A stretch of 64,000 nt of DNA. Source: Brachionus plicatilis. Taxonomy: Eukaryota > Rotifera > Eurotatoria > Ploima > Brachionidae. The translations under genes and the position numbers were made by a program. The stretch covers positions 1,339,628-1,403,627 of the forward strand of contig QEOQ01000206.1 of assembly GCA_010279815.1 (NCBI GenBank). Direction: 5' to 3'. The notes beneath the pieces are model-generated. The model was not told the DNA's origin and made no database searches. It saw only the letters and a program-made list of their open reading frames with translations. Below are positions 12,471-24,310 of this stretch, in pieces. The first letter of the stretch is position 1; the number at the start of each line of letters is the position of its first letter.

Positions 12471-15400
12471 ATGATGTCTTTAGAAGCAAAATCTAATGAA
12501 AATGAGTGGATTTTAACAAGCTGTACAAGTTCTACTATCAACATAGAACCTAAAAATAAATCCAATCCTCTGGGTAAGAATTCTGAACCATTATTTCAAT
12601 TTGAGCAAAATAATTATTTTTTATTTTAAATTAGACTCTTCTAACACACTGAGTGAAGGTACGGAAGCAATTGGTGATTTTGTTTCTGATGAATCTATGA
12701 CTCTCAGTCCGGAAAATTTTGCTTTCATAAATCAAGAACTTAACTCTTCAAACATGTCCAATTCTAATGTAAAATTAACTAGTGATACTTTCAAAGTTCT
12801 GTCCAAAGTCAATATTGACGAACTATCTTTTAAATCAAAATTTGAATTGTTATTCAATGATATCAGCATGCTAAAGGCATCTGCCGTTCAAGGAATTTTA
12901 GCCAAGACAAATTTTAGATTTCTGGGTTGGATGATTTTTTTAGACTGTTTACCGATGGATAAATCTAAATGGACTGAAAGTTTGAATCAGCATAGACAGG
13001 CTTATGATAAAATCAAGAAAGAAATATGCTGTGATCCGCACAAAAAAAATCAAACAAATGAACTCAATTTCGATCACCCATTGTCTCAACACCAAAATAG
13101 TGTTTGGAATAGATATTTTACCCATAACCAAATGAAAAGTGTAATTATACAAGATGTAATTAGAATGTATTATTTTTTTAAAAATTTCTTTGCACCTTGT
13201 ATATCACTTGAGAGTTTTGAGTGATAAAAACAGGAAATCTAAAAATTTTTTTTATTTTATTTTTGTTACAGAAACCGATACTCCGAATTTTTCAATCTTG
13301 ATTCCACTCACGAAATGATTATTAATCTGTTGTTTATATATGTTCAATTTACTAGGACTGAATATCGTCAAGTAATAAAATTTTTAGAAATGGTTGTTCA
13401 ATAAGTCATAGTTCTTATAAGGGAATGCATGAAATATTGACATCAATTATGTTTGTCGTTCACCAAGAGTATACCAATTTGACAAAAGAAAATAATTCAA
13501 AGTAAATTCAGTTCTTTTTTCTCTGATGCTGCTACAAATTCTTTAATTTCTCAAGACTAAAATTTCCTTTATTAGAAATTGTGATTAATTAATAAAAAAG
13601 AAATTCATTTAAATTGAAATTGTGGTCTTTTATGGTACAATCTAAAAAAAAAATTTTTTTAAAAAATAGACCTCTTGAGCGTATATTAACTTTAAAAAAC
13701 TAAAATAGATTTAACAAAATATTTGAACAAATTTCTCATTATTATTTTCTGTGAAGTTTTTAAAATATTAAAATGTTTAAATTAAGTCCATTTTTTACCA
13801 TAAAAACACAGCTAAATTCTTTAACTCTGTTGTCAAAAATGTGAAATAAAAAACTTTTAGATGATAATTTTCTTATTTTTTCAAACCTTTCCTGTAGGTT
13901 AAGCAAAATTTTCAATTATTATTTTATTTCTCATTGGTAGCCACATTAAATTTTAGAGAGTAATTTTTTAAATTAAAAATATAACTTTATTTTAGTGAAT
14001 TTATCAGCAAAATGGTCAGTTTGGACTTCTTAGAACATGATACATTGTAAATTTATTTTAATTTTTGTCTAATTAGTAAATTTTTGAATAAATTTTGTTC
14101 AGTACCATATTCCAAGCTGTTATGGAAAGCATGCAAGAGTGGTTCGGAACTACCAAAATAAAAGAAAAGAGCTTTAATCGTAGACTTTCTTGTCCGACTT
14201 TGAATGGAATGGTAAGTTTATGCTAGATTGATAAATTATTATCTCCTTTAATTAGATAATCAAGAATCTACTCACTACTAATCCGAGGTTATTTCTTGAA
14301 GAAGATCAATTTATTGAAAGCAAAATAATTCATAAAATTAATTTTATAACAAACGTAGTATTGAAAAACAATGACATAGAGATATTCGATCATCTGAATA
14401 AAATAGATGTTTCCCTTTGTCCATTCGGAATGTAAGACTAATTTTAAAATTTTTTAAAAATTTTATTTAAATTTTTTTGATTTAAAATAAAAAAATAGTC
14501 GATGGCTAAGACTTTTATTCACAAGAGAGCTTTCATTTCCGGACTGTTTGATACTTTGGGATGCAATATTTGCCACAGATTATAACGACTTTAGCCTAGT
14601 GAATTACATATTCGTAGCTCTTCTAACCTATTTGAGAGACGATATCCTCAAAATGGACAATAGTGGTTGTTTACGTTTGCTAATGCAGCCCCATTACCAT
14701 CTTGATGTACTAGAGGTTTTAAAAACAGCATTATATCTTCAAAATCCAGCGGTAATTATTTTAAATCTGAAATTATACTTTGGAGAATAAAGCTTTATTA
14801 GATATATGCTCGACCGTCCTCAATGGAGAACTCTTATGAGATTATTAGTGGTTTTAATCACAGACACTTTTCATCGCCGCAGAGGACTTTGACAGAAAAA
14901 AGAAATAATTCATTTAACAGACACAAAAATAACAATTCAAATCATGTCAGAGCTCTCAAAAATCATCACCAAAATGAATTTAATCCTAAAAAAATATTGA
15001 ACAAGCTTGAATTAGATCTTCCACGAAGTGAAAAATCGAAAAGAATTGATCATCCTTTAAAATTGTATAGTATGCAGCAAATGCATCATAATGTCGATCT
15101 AGTGATTCATACTTACATAAAAAAAGTATTTGATTTAATCTTTTCATATGTGAATCTTCTGGAAAATAAAAATAAATTCATGTTGTGAAATTAAATTTCT
15201 CAAACCGTTTATTTTTCAAACGAGCATTAATTTAATTACAAAATAAAGGCTCTATAAATAAATTAAATTTTTTTTGAGGAAAAAAGGAGCTCTTTAAAAA
15301 AATAAAACAAAGCTATTTTTCTAATTTAAAAAAATTTTAAATTTTAAAATGCTCAATCGCTATTTAAAAAAGGTATTTTTAACTATTTACAAGGACATGG

Positions 15401-16444
15401 ATATTATTTTAATTTTTTTTATTTTACTCTTGATTTGGTTGTATTTAAAACTTTTCTTAGATAACTGAATTGCAAGATGAAAATGATTTGTTGAGAAAAC
15501 AACTAAATGAAGTGGAAGACTTGTGCAATCGTTCTTCATTGAAAATAAATGCAAATATTAACATTTTGCAAGAGGGAATACTGAAATCTGATGATTTATG
15601 CGATGATGACTCGACTTTGTTGGCAATAGCTGGTTTAAAACAAGTAAACATTTTTTTAAAATAAATAATTGGATTTAACTTTTTTAACTAATTATTTTAT
15701 TTAAACAACTTCGACAGAGCTGTTTTAGTCAGGTTTTAGAGAAAAAAAAATTCTGTTAATTAAAAAAAGCAATAAGTAAACATAAAAATAAAAACACAAT
15801 AAAAGAGATTTATTTATTTCTTAAGAAAAAAAATCTATAATATAGTTTTTTTTAATGTTAAAAATAAATAAGATAATATAAAAAAAAAAGTTTAATTTTG
15901 TAAATCACTTTATACACCACTTAAATTCAAAAAAAAAATCTAGCTAAAAATTTAAATTAAGGTCAGAGATCAATTAAATCCAGTCTATAATTTTGAAGAA
16001 GAAGAAGATGCATTGGCGCGACAAAATGAAGAGCAAATAAAATATCGAAAAAATCAACAGCATCAAATGGTACAGACATTGATGGAGTCAGCGCGATGTT
16101 CATCCGAAGACTTGGTTGATGGAAATGACAACAAAAAGGCACCTTCATTAAAGAAACGGCTGTCTCTATTTTTGACAAAAAGTTCCCAATTGAATGATGA
16201 TTTAAAAGCTAATGAAAATTCACAGAGTATTGGAAGTAGGCTACGGTCATTTTCTCTCTTAAATAGTTCGGGAACAAGTGATTTTTTAAATATTGGATCC
16301 TTAATAAATTCAAAAACAAAATCTACTGCATCTATTCCAAATATTGATAATTATTCAAGTTTAGACGAAAATTATTATTTAGATTTAAAAAATTCGAAAT
16401 TAGTTTTAAACGACGAAAAAAAACAATTATTGGATAATAACTAA
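12471..16444 (+). CDS. TBC1D5: TBC1 domain family member 5 orthologue (Rab GTPase-activating protein)
   Basis: Eleven exons: 12471-12573, 12635-13166, 13272-13371, 13422-13501, 14008-14046, 14103-14211, 14256-14431, 14499-14751, 14802-15101, 15461-15643 and 15962-16444. Together they give 785 codons, close to the vertebrate protein. Only the donor at 15101 is uncertain. The TBC domain is complete: NPLSQ-like FDHPLSQHQNSVWNRYF, the arginine finger in IIQDVIR, the glutamine finger in YRQGMHEIL (created by splicing 13371 to 13422), then LDFLEHDT, RWLRLLFTRELSF and LWDAIFATDYNDFSLVNYIFVALL. A C-terminal coiled coil (ITELQDENDLLRKQLNEVED) precedes AIAGLKQV and VRDQLNP, both TBC1D5-specific. Both catalytic fingers are present, so GAP activity is expected. 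In animals the protein acts on Rab7 with retromer and in autophagy. A polyadenylation signal lies at 16482-16487. Start: first in-frame ATG, with ATG ATG at 12471-12476. Confidence 0.92.
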
Positions 16445-16724
16445 TGTTCAAAATTTATTTATTTATTTTTATTTGATAATTAATAAATGTTGTTATTTAA
16501 GTTTTTTAATATTTTCCTATTTCAATAAAGTAATACCAAGTCGAAATATTTTTCTAAATTTAAAATGCAAATATTAATTGAAATTAAACATTAATAAACA
16601 TCTACGAAATTAAAATCAACTTTTAATATTGCGTTGAGTAATTTCAATTCCATTTAAATTTAGTTAATCATGCATGTCTTTTTTTCAATATTTAAATGGA
16701 AATTAAAAAAGTTTCTAAACAAAA

Positions 16725-17441
16725 ATGTCTTATTTAGATGAAGACCCCTATCAGTTAAACTATCCGATCTATGAATATGATGACGAATATCTAGACTATA
16801 ATAGACAATATATGGACTATTATAATTGGTACTGTCAATATAGTGAATACTATTATCCAGAAAAAAAAGGAATTTTGAAACGTGTTAGAAATTTTTTTAA
16901 AAATATGATTATTCAAGACGAAAGTTCTGACGATGAATATGAAGAATATGACTATGGCTATTATCAAGATTCTCAAAAATCTTCTACCAAAAATAAAAGC
17001 TTTTTTCAATCTGATTTTTTTAAGAGTGATAAAAGAAATATTTTGCATTCCACTTACAAGTCTAATAGTAATTATTATTCAGGCAATGATGATTACTATT
17101 CAGACGGCGGTCAAAGTGGTAGCAGCAGCTTTGGATTTAGTGATGGTGGTAGCAGCAGCTTTGGGTTTAGTGATGGTGGTAGCAGCAGCTTTGGATTTAG
17201 TGATGGTGGTAGCAGCAGCTTTGGATTTAGTGATGGTGGTAGCAGCAGCTTTGGAAGTAGTATTAGTGGAAACAGTAGTATAGGAAGCAGTAGTATCGGA
17301 GGCAGTAGTAGTGGAAGCAGTGATAGTGGAAGTAGCAGTAGTAGCAGTAGTAGCAGTAGTAGCAGTAGTAGCAGCAGTAGTAGTAGCAGTAGTAGTAGCA
17401 GCAGTAGTAGCAGTAGCAGTAGTGGTGGAAGTAATGATTAA
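16725..17441 (+). CDS. Tyr/Ser/Gly-rich repeat protein, unknown function
   Basis: Single-exon frame of 238 codons. Residues 1-75 are acidic and very rich in Tyr (DYYNWYCQYSEYYYPEKK), then comes a basic patch (KGILKRVRNFFKN), then an acidic DESSDDEYEEYDYGYY stretch. From about residue 130 a decapeptide GGSSSFGFSD is repeated about four times, encoded by near-perfect 30-bp units (17118-17253). A Ser/Gly run follows, ending in roughly 30 serines encoded by mixed AGC/AGT codons. There is no signal peptide or membrane segment. An AATAAA lies at 17530-17535. Low complexity prevents family assignment; the composition suits a disordered or structural protein. The antisense frames through the serine run are artefacts. 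Coding status is likely but rests on codon pattern and the clean start and stop only. Confidence 0.65.
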   Translation: MSYLDEDPYQLNYPIYEYDDEYLDYNRQYMDYYNWYCQYSEYYYPEKKGILKRVRNFFKNMIIQDESSDDEYEEYDYGYYQDSQKSSTKNKSFFQSDFFKSDKRNILHSTYKSNSNYYSGNDDYYSDGGQSGSSSFGFSDGGSSSFGFSDGGSSSFGFSDGGSSSFGFSDGGSSSFGSSISGNSSIGSSSIGGSSSGSSDSGSSSSSSSSSSSSSSSSSSSSSSSSSSSSSSSGGSND

Positions 17442-17931
17442 AACTTTTAAATTTAATTTCGTGCAGTCTTTCATCATTAATATTAAAGATACATAATATA
17501 TACTTGCTAATTGAATTTTTTTTTAACTAAATAAATATTATTTTGATTAAAAAAATAAAAAGATACTTACAATTTATTTTAATTAGAATTTTAAAAAATT
17601 TGAATAAAAATTTTAAATCATTTTGTTTTAAAGGTTTCACTTTCAACATAAAAACAACGAGAAATTAAACATTTAATTATTATTATTTATTATCTATTTC
17701 AAAAATTACGCCAGATATGAAAAGTGGAAAATTTTTAAAACAAATATATTTTTTTTTACATTATCAGGCATTATATCAATTCATAAGATGCATTTTCAGT
17801 TCACAATTCTCTTTAGTCAAAGCTTTAACGATTCTTTGAAATTTTAATACTCAATTAAGGTTTCAATAATTTATAACTTAGACCCTATCAGAATATTAAA
17901 ATTCTGAACTCATATTTTAATCATCGATTCT

Positions 17932-18192
17932 AGATGGCAAAGTAAAATTTTTGATTTTCATTCAAATTTCATTTTTCAAATTTGATCAGAACATTTTTAA
18001 ATGCTTCATTAAATTTCATAGCAGATTTTTATATTTAATATAATATTTCAAAGCTTTATTTTTGAAATTTTTGAAAAAGGATTATAATTTGTAAAAAATG
18101 CATTGAAATTTAATTGCGCATTTAAAATGTTTTGATCAAATTTGAAAAACTAAATTTGAACAAAAATTTTACTTTCCCTCCTAGTTAGACTA
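17932..18192. repeat. hairpin MITE-like element with ~90-bp inverted arms
   Basis: The left arm (17932-18020) reads GGCAAAGTAAAATTTTTG, then CAAATTTGATC and ACATTTT-AAATGC. The right arm (18093-18192) is its reverse complement with scattered differences. Arms plus a 70-bp centre make about 260 bp, with no coding potential. It lies between the Ser-rich gene and the Ig-receptor 3' end. Confidence 0.8.
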
Positions 18193-18838
18193 TAAAAAAT
18201 ATGTTTAAAATTTTTTTTAGATACTATCCATTTTTCATAATTTTAGATTTGAATTGAAAAATTTCATCAACATTTCTACCCTCTGTTCCTGGTTTAGTTA
18301 TGTCATCAATTTATCATCATGAAAGCACAGATTTTAATATTTGACCTAAAAGCAAATTAAGTTTAAACTAAAAATAAAGTTTAATTTGGATATTTTTATC
18401 TTTTTTTCAAATTAATTTTAAAGATTAATCAAACAGATCATCCATTAAGATAATGATCGATACGTTGATTACTCAATTTAAAGGAATAAATTTTACCAAA
18501 ATTTTTTGATGAAAATTATTTTGAATTTTTCTAATAATGATCTTTACATGCCAAATAATCGTTTAATCATTCAAAAAATCTGCTTAGATCAATTTTAATT
18601 TTCGAAGCAAAATATTGAATTAAAAAAATTAAAACTCAAATTTTAGCTTTAAAAAAAATAAATTTTTTAAGAAAATTAAGCAAAAAAAATTATTTTGAGA
18701 AATAATTTATTCTTTAAAAACACAAAATAATTAGCAAAATTTAACAAAAAATTAAAACTTTCGAAAATATATCATTCACTGTAAAAAAAAAATTTACAAT
18801 TTTCAAACTAAAGAATGAGACCATTTAAATTCTAACAA

Positions 18839-21800
18839 CTAAACGTAATCAATTTTGTTGGGCTTGAATGTAGACGTATGATACTTATTCGGAGACTCTT
18901 CGATCAATAAATTTGTTCCTGCTGAATTGATCGATTTTAAAACAGGCTTGAAATTTGATGAATAAATGAGTTCTTTTTTGTCAAATGGTCTTAAACATTT
19001 GCTGTTGTGATCCATGTTAACACATAGACTATTTCTTTGATTTACAAAATTTACATTCTTTTTTTTAGATTTGTTTGGATTCTTGTCATTTATAAGCGTG
19101 TAAAATTTTCCCACTTCATGCTTGGTACAAACTTGCAGAGTCATGGACGAGCAGCCTGAAGACGAAGAAGAGCTCGAATCGCTTGACAAATTTTTTTTAG
19201 CCTCTTGATTGGTAATATATGAAAAAGAACTTGTTGGTAGACGCGAAACCATAGTCAGAGACGAGCTACTATCTAGTGGCAATTTATCCTTGAAGTGACA
19301 AGTCGGAAAAGGTGGAACAGAATTTTGAGAATCATTTATCTCTATTGAACAATTCGATTTAGCTGGCGACGCTTGATTCCAATTTTTTTTCTCAGAACTT
19401 GAATTTGATGCGTCAACATCAAGGCTTATACCACTATATTCATTCAGGCAATTTTTTACTTCTTTTGTTTGTTTTCTATTAAGACTAGACTTTAAAATTT
19501 TCGAATAATTATCTTCTAATAAAACATGCTCATATTTTTTTCTTCCTGGTCTGTACATTTTGGCAGCCTTGCTACTATCTTGGGTAGAAAATTTATTCGT
19601 TTTGGCGTTGTATTTTATTTTATTCACTGAAAACTCATTTGATTTTTCGCTCATATCGTCATTGTAATCGTCGCTGTTGATTAGACTACTGGTCACACTG
19701 GCACTTGTAATTCCGCTACTGGTAGCATCACTAGTGTTTATCAAATTTGGGCTGTGAAAAATTTCAGATTTTTGATTGTTGCTCCCAGTGCTGCTGGCAC
19801 TACTGGCGCTTCGACTACTTTCAATAGGATTAGAACTTATACCAGTGCTGTTGCTTTGGTAAGAAAAATTTCTAGATTTTATGGTGGTGGTCTGTAATTT
19901 TGGCTTTGCATAGTAATAGTCTCCATCGTCGAACATATCCTCCTCCTGGTTAATAGAATTGGTCTCATTCTTAAGAATATTTACATTATCGTGCAGAAAT
20001 TTTCGTTCAGCTTTGTTATTTAAATTATATTCAACTTTTGGATGCCTGAATCTAGATAAAAAAAAAGTTATAATACAAAAAAAATCGAAGACAAAAGCGA
20101 TATTAAAAAGCAGAGCAATTTTAATATTCATTCAAGCAACTAGACTTTTTCTTTTGAGTGCTAACTTTTTTATTTAATTCAATCATCTATCATCTAGTTA
20201 AACAATTAAATATATTATTTTTTTATTAGATTTTTATCAAATGTCTTGCAAAATTTATTTAGTAGTGAAGAAAACTTCAAACAATTATCTCGTGAACGTT
20301 CAATGCATAGATATATTTTTTCGTTTAATTATTATTTCATAGAATCATTTTCAAAGAATTTTTTTAAGGAATTAAATTAAGAAAAATAATTTAAAAAAAT
20401 TTATCATTTTTTTTTTCACAAAAATAATCTCTTCGACATCAAATTTAAAAAATATTTTCATTTTTCTTTAATCAACAAAAAAAGGAAAATTTTGATTGAA
20501 CAAAAAAATAGTTCAAGAGTTAATAAAATCTAAATACATTTAAATTAAATTTGTTCGTAAAAAAAAATTTAAACTAATTTAATTTTTTTTACTAAAAAAA
20601 TGATAAATTTTTTAAAATTATTTTTCTTTATTTAATTTCTTAAAAAGTTATATGAAAATAACTCTGTGAAAAAACAAATCTTTGAATTAAACGTTCACGA
20701 GATATTTGTTTGAAGTTTTCTTCACTATTGAATAAATTCTGCAATACATTTGATGAAAAGATAATAAAAAAATATTATATTTCAATTTTTTTATAAAGTG
20801 ATTAATATCAGAAACGAATAAAGAACTTTAAAAATCATAGTATTATTTATCTAATGTGATGGATAGTTTGTCGTAATTATTTAAAAAAAAAATAAAGCAA
20901 ACATTAACTATTTATTAGTAATTCTTATTTTTGTAGTAATTAAAAAAGTTATAACAATAATTATTTTCTTATTTTCCTCTTTTTATTTTTATGTTTTTAT
21001 TTTATTTTTAAACTAAAAACTTGAAGAAATAACAAGAGAATAGTAAGATTAAAAGTGTTTTTAATTAATGCATTTTTAATTATTCTAAAAATGTATATAT
21101 CCAAGTATGAAATCATTAATCATTTATTGCTATTCACTTATATCTTTAACAATCACAAGTATATTTTACGAAAATAGCTTAATTTTATACTTTACATTAT
21201 TTTCCTTTTGATTGAATACATTGACAAAGTCTTCGGTTTTTAGTTTTTATAAATTTAACTATTTTCTTCTTATTTTATTCCAATTGTCTAATGATTCAAA
21301 TATTTTTAAATTTTAAATCATTTAAAAATTAATTTTTAATGCATTGAATTTAAGAGATTTTATAATAAAAATGCGATTAATTGACTGCAATTTGAGAAAA
21401 TGTCACTTTTTTTAAAAATTGCTCTGTTATATGTAAAAAAATTAGGCCATTTTTTGTTTAAAAAATTTAAGCAATATTTGCTTTAAGCATGCAATTCGGG
21501 TTTGATGATGAAAAGCTTAAATTTTGACTTGTACACTCGCTTAGGGTTTAACTAGGGTTCTTAACTAACCTTTTATTTCATAAATCCTTATTTTTGTTAA
21601 TAATAAATTTTTTTCATCCATTTTTCTTTTGTTTTTTTAAAAATTGCTTACAATTTATTTTTTTGAGAAAAAGAATCCAACGAAGTTGATTTCTCAGAAG
21701 ATGAAGAAGATAAAAATGTTGTTGTGGCTGCTGAAGACTGAAAACCCCAATCGTCAATATCACCTTAATTTTTAAACAAAATTTGAAAAATACAAATCTT

Positions 21801-24310
21801 GAAAAAAATTCAAAAATACCCTTTTGATGTTGCTTGACACTTTTTTCTGATTGTCTAAAAAGAACGCATGCTGTTATACTAATGGCAAGCACACATATTA
21901 ATATTAAAAATATGGCTGCTAAAATCAGATCCAGTTGAGACAAGTTGTTCAAACTGTTCAGTGAAAATCTTTTGATGTAATTGCTTTTTGTTGGTTCAAT
22001 TGCGTAGATCGAACTACGAAATTCTTTGACTAAATACGTAAAAAAATGCATAAAAAATTTTTGAAAATTTTCAAAATATTACTTTGGTTACTTTTTGGTT
22101 GATATCTAATTTTAAAATTTTGCGTTGGTAAGCTTTTGGAAAAAGAAGAGAACGATACAAGCTGTATTTCATAATTTTTGCCTTGTTCCAATTCTGAGTA
22201 ATCGATCAAATATTTGTATGTGTCGAAATTTATGGGCTCAGTTGTTTTCCATTCGTAATTAAATTTTTTGCTAGCCATGTTTGTTGGTTTAAATCGATGA
22301 TCGGTCAGCTCACGGAAATAAATCTGAAAATATTCAATATCAACCGGAGTTTGCTGAGGATAAATCCATGTGACCAAAATTCCGTTTTGTGTCTGATTTA
22401 GTTTCACATCTTGCGGGCACAATGGAAGTTCAGCTATTCAAAAAAAATCAATTAAATTTTAAATAAAAGAATATTTTAATTTTTTTTTACATAATTCTAA
22501 ATCGTTTTCAGATGAGTAGTTCGAATCGGATATAGATCGATCTTGAAAAAAAAATTAACTTTCACGGGTAAAAATTAGAAAAAAAAATTACTCTTTTTGA
22601 CAAATAGTTTAATTAAAATTTCTTCTTTATAATTTAACAAATCCTTGACAAATTCTTCTTTAATTTTGCAGTAATAAAATCCCGCATCAGACGATCTTAA
22701 ATTGTCCAACACTAAAGAACCATTCGAATCTATTGAATATCTATTTGAAGGTAATTTTGAGTTTATTTTAAACCATTGAACATTTTTGTGATTAGGCTGA
22801 ATGTGGTCTTTCATGCAAGGAAGCGAAAATTCATTGTTTGAAGTGGTGAAGCTGATTTTTTCGAATTTCTTTGCCTCGATGAGCTCAACTTTGACAGGCT
22901 GAGATACACTTTTTTTAATAGTATTATTACATACGCAAAAATAACTTCCTTCATCATTTTTGCCCGGATATTTTATCAACAAAGAATTGTTGGCAAGAAT
23001 TTCATATTTTTCTGTATTACTAATTAAATATTGATCCTTAAACCACTCGAGAGTCGTTATACTTGGACTGGCTTTAATTACACAATCGATAATAATTGAT
23101 CGTGAATTTTCAAAGGCGTAAAATGGTGAAGGAAAGGGCTCTATCTCTGGGCCATCTTAATAAAAAAAAATGAGTCAAAATTTTTTCTTTAAAACATTTT
23201 CTAAAAGTTACATAAAACATTTAAATAAGCACTAGTGATGATCCTTTTGTTTGACGTGAAAGCATGGCATTCGTAAAAACCGGAATCAGTGCGGTAGGTT
23301 TCCAGCAAATAGAGCATTCCGTCTTGGAAAAGAGCACCTCTATCGGACCATTTGAATAAATGAGACTCAACTGAGATCGAATCTTTGAACCATTTGTAAG
23401 TAATTTCTGTGTTTGACTGTGCCAAACATGGCCAATTTAAAATAGTGCCTTCTGTTATGGTCAAATTTTTTAAAGTCTCGGTAAAAAATAAACTACCGGA
23501 GCGAATAACTTTAGTAGTGTGCTCAATAAACCCTACGCCATTCTCTGCTCTGCACTTATACTCGAAAATATCCGATATTTCACTATCGGACAAAGTATCC
23601 TGCAGCACTGAAGTATTTGTTTCCATATATCTACCATTTTTGTACCAAGTAATGCTCGGAATAGGTTTTCCTTTGGCATAACAGTAGAGTCTAATTGGCA
23701 CATTTGGTTTAAAGTAGATTATTTCTTCGTTTGGATACTCGAACTCGGGCGCTATCTGGACCTGTAGATAAAACATTGATCCAGCTAGACTGTCAGCATA
23801 GGCTTTGTCAAAAAGTATTAGCCTACATTCATATAAGGCTTCGTCCACAGCTCGCAGACTGGTGATATTCAAATTTATTTTATCTACTACTTGAATTCTG
23901 TCTTCGAATTCCTTGGAAATATGAGGAGCATAATCGATGTTATTGGCCAAGTATTTGGCGTAGATGGGTTTATCGCTGTGCCGATTGGGACTATAGTGCT
24001 TGAACCAATTGACCAATATTGGCATTGATGGATCAGTGGACTCGAGTTTCTTCAAAAGTTGATGCTCTTCGGCACCACATTCAAGAAGAACCGGTTCTCC
24101 CAGGCGGCTTGCTCTGTTAGCCACTGGCTTTTGATTTTGAGGTGATGATTTTTTGGGGATGTAATTGTTGTTTATGTTATCATTAGATAAAACAAAATTT
24201 ATTATACTTAAAATGTGGATTATTTTAAAAAACATTTTCTGCCGATTTTTACAAACTAAACAAATTCCATCTAAACAAAATTTGGGTTTTAAATAAAAAT
24301 TAAAATTCAT
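18839..24310 (-). CDS. Immunoglobulin-superfamily receptor, Turtle/IGSF9-like
   Basis: Seven exons on the minus strand: 24310-23212, 23155-22592, 22541-22491 (51 nt), 22433-22092, 22029-21820, 21763-21652 and 20051-18839. All introns are GT-AG and the joined frame gives 1,196 codons. The better start may be the second Met (24235), which gives a clean signal peptide (MFFKIIHILSIINFVLS). Five Ig domains follow (roughly residues 65-180, 185-268, 272-366, 367-455, 456-555), with Cys and YxC marks such as DEALYECR, DSGFYECHA, DEGSYFCVC and DAGFYYCK. One FnIII domain (about 575-685) and a membrane helix (LDLILAAIFLILICVLAISI, about 718-743) come next. The 450-residue tail is Ser-rich and ends in IDYV, a class-III-type PDZ ligand. 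The first three Ig domains look most like Turtle/IGSF9 adhesion receptors, but that family usually has two FnIII domains, so orthology is tentative. AATAAA at 18712-18707 (minus). Confidence 0.85.
20195..20800. repeat. ~600-bp foldback element in last intron of the Ig-receptor gene
   Basis: Nearly the whole segment is one imperfect palindrome. The left arm has AGTGAAGAAAACTTCAAACA and TCTCGTGAACGTT around 20260-20310. The right arm has the reverse complement around 20690-20735. Homology continues outward to the ATATATTATTTTTTTATTA pair and inward to AATTTATCATTTTTTT around 20400 and 20600. No coding capacity. Confidence 0.85.

Noticed and set aside
17100..17477. Open frames rich in Thr/Ala (minus strand) and Val/Ala (plus, other frame) over the Ser-rich gene
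   Set aside because: They are shadows of the AGY trinucleotide repeat; only the frame 16725-17441 has a complex N-terminus.
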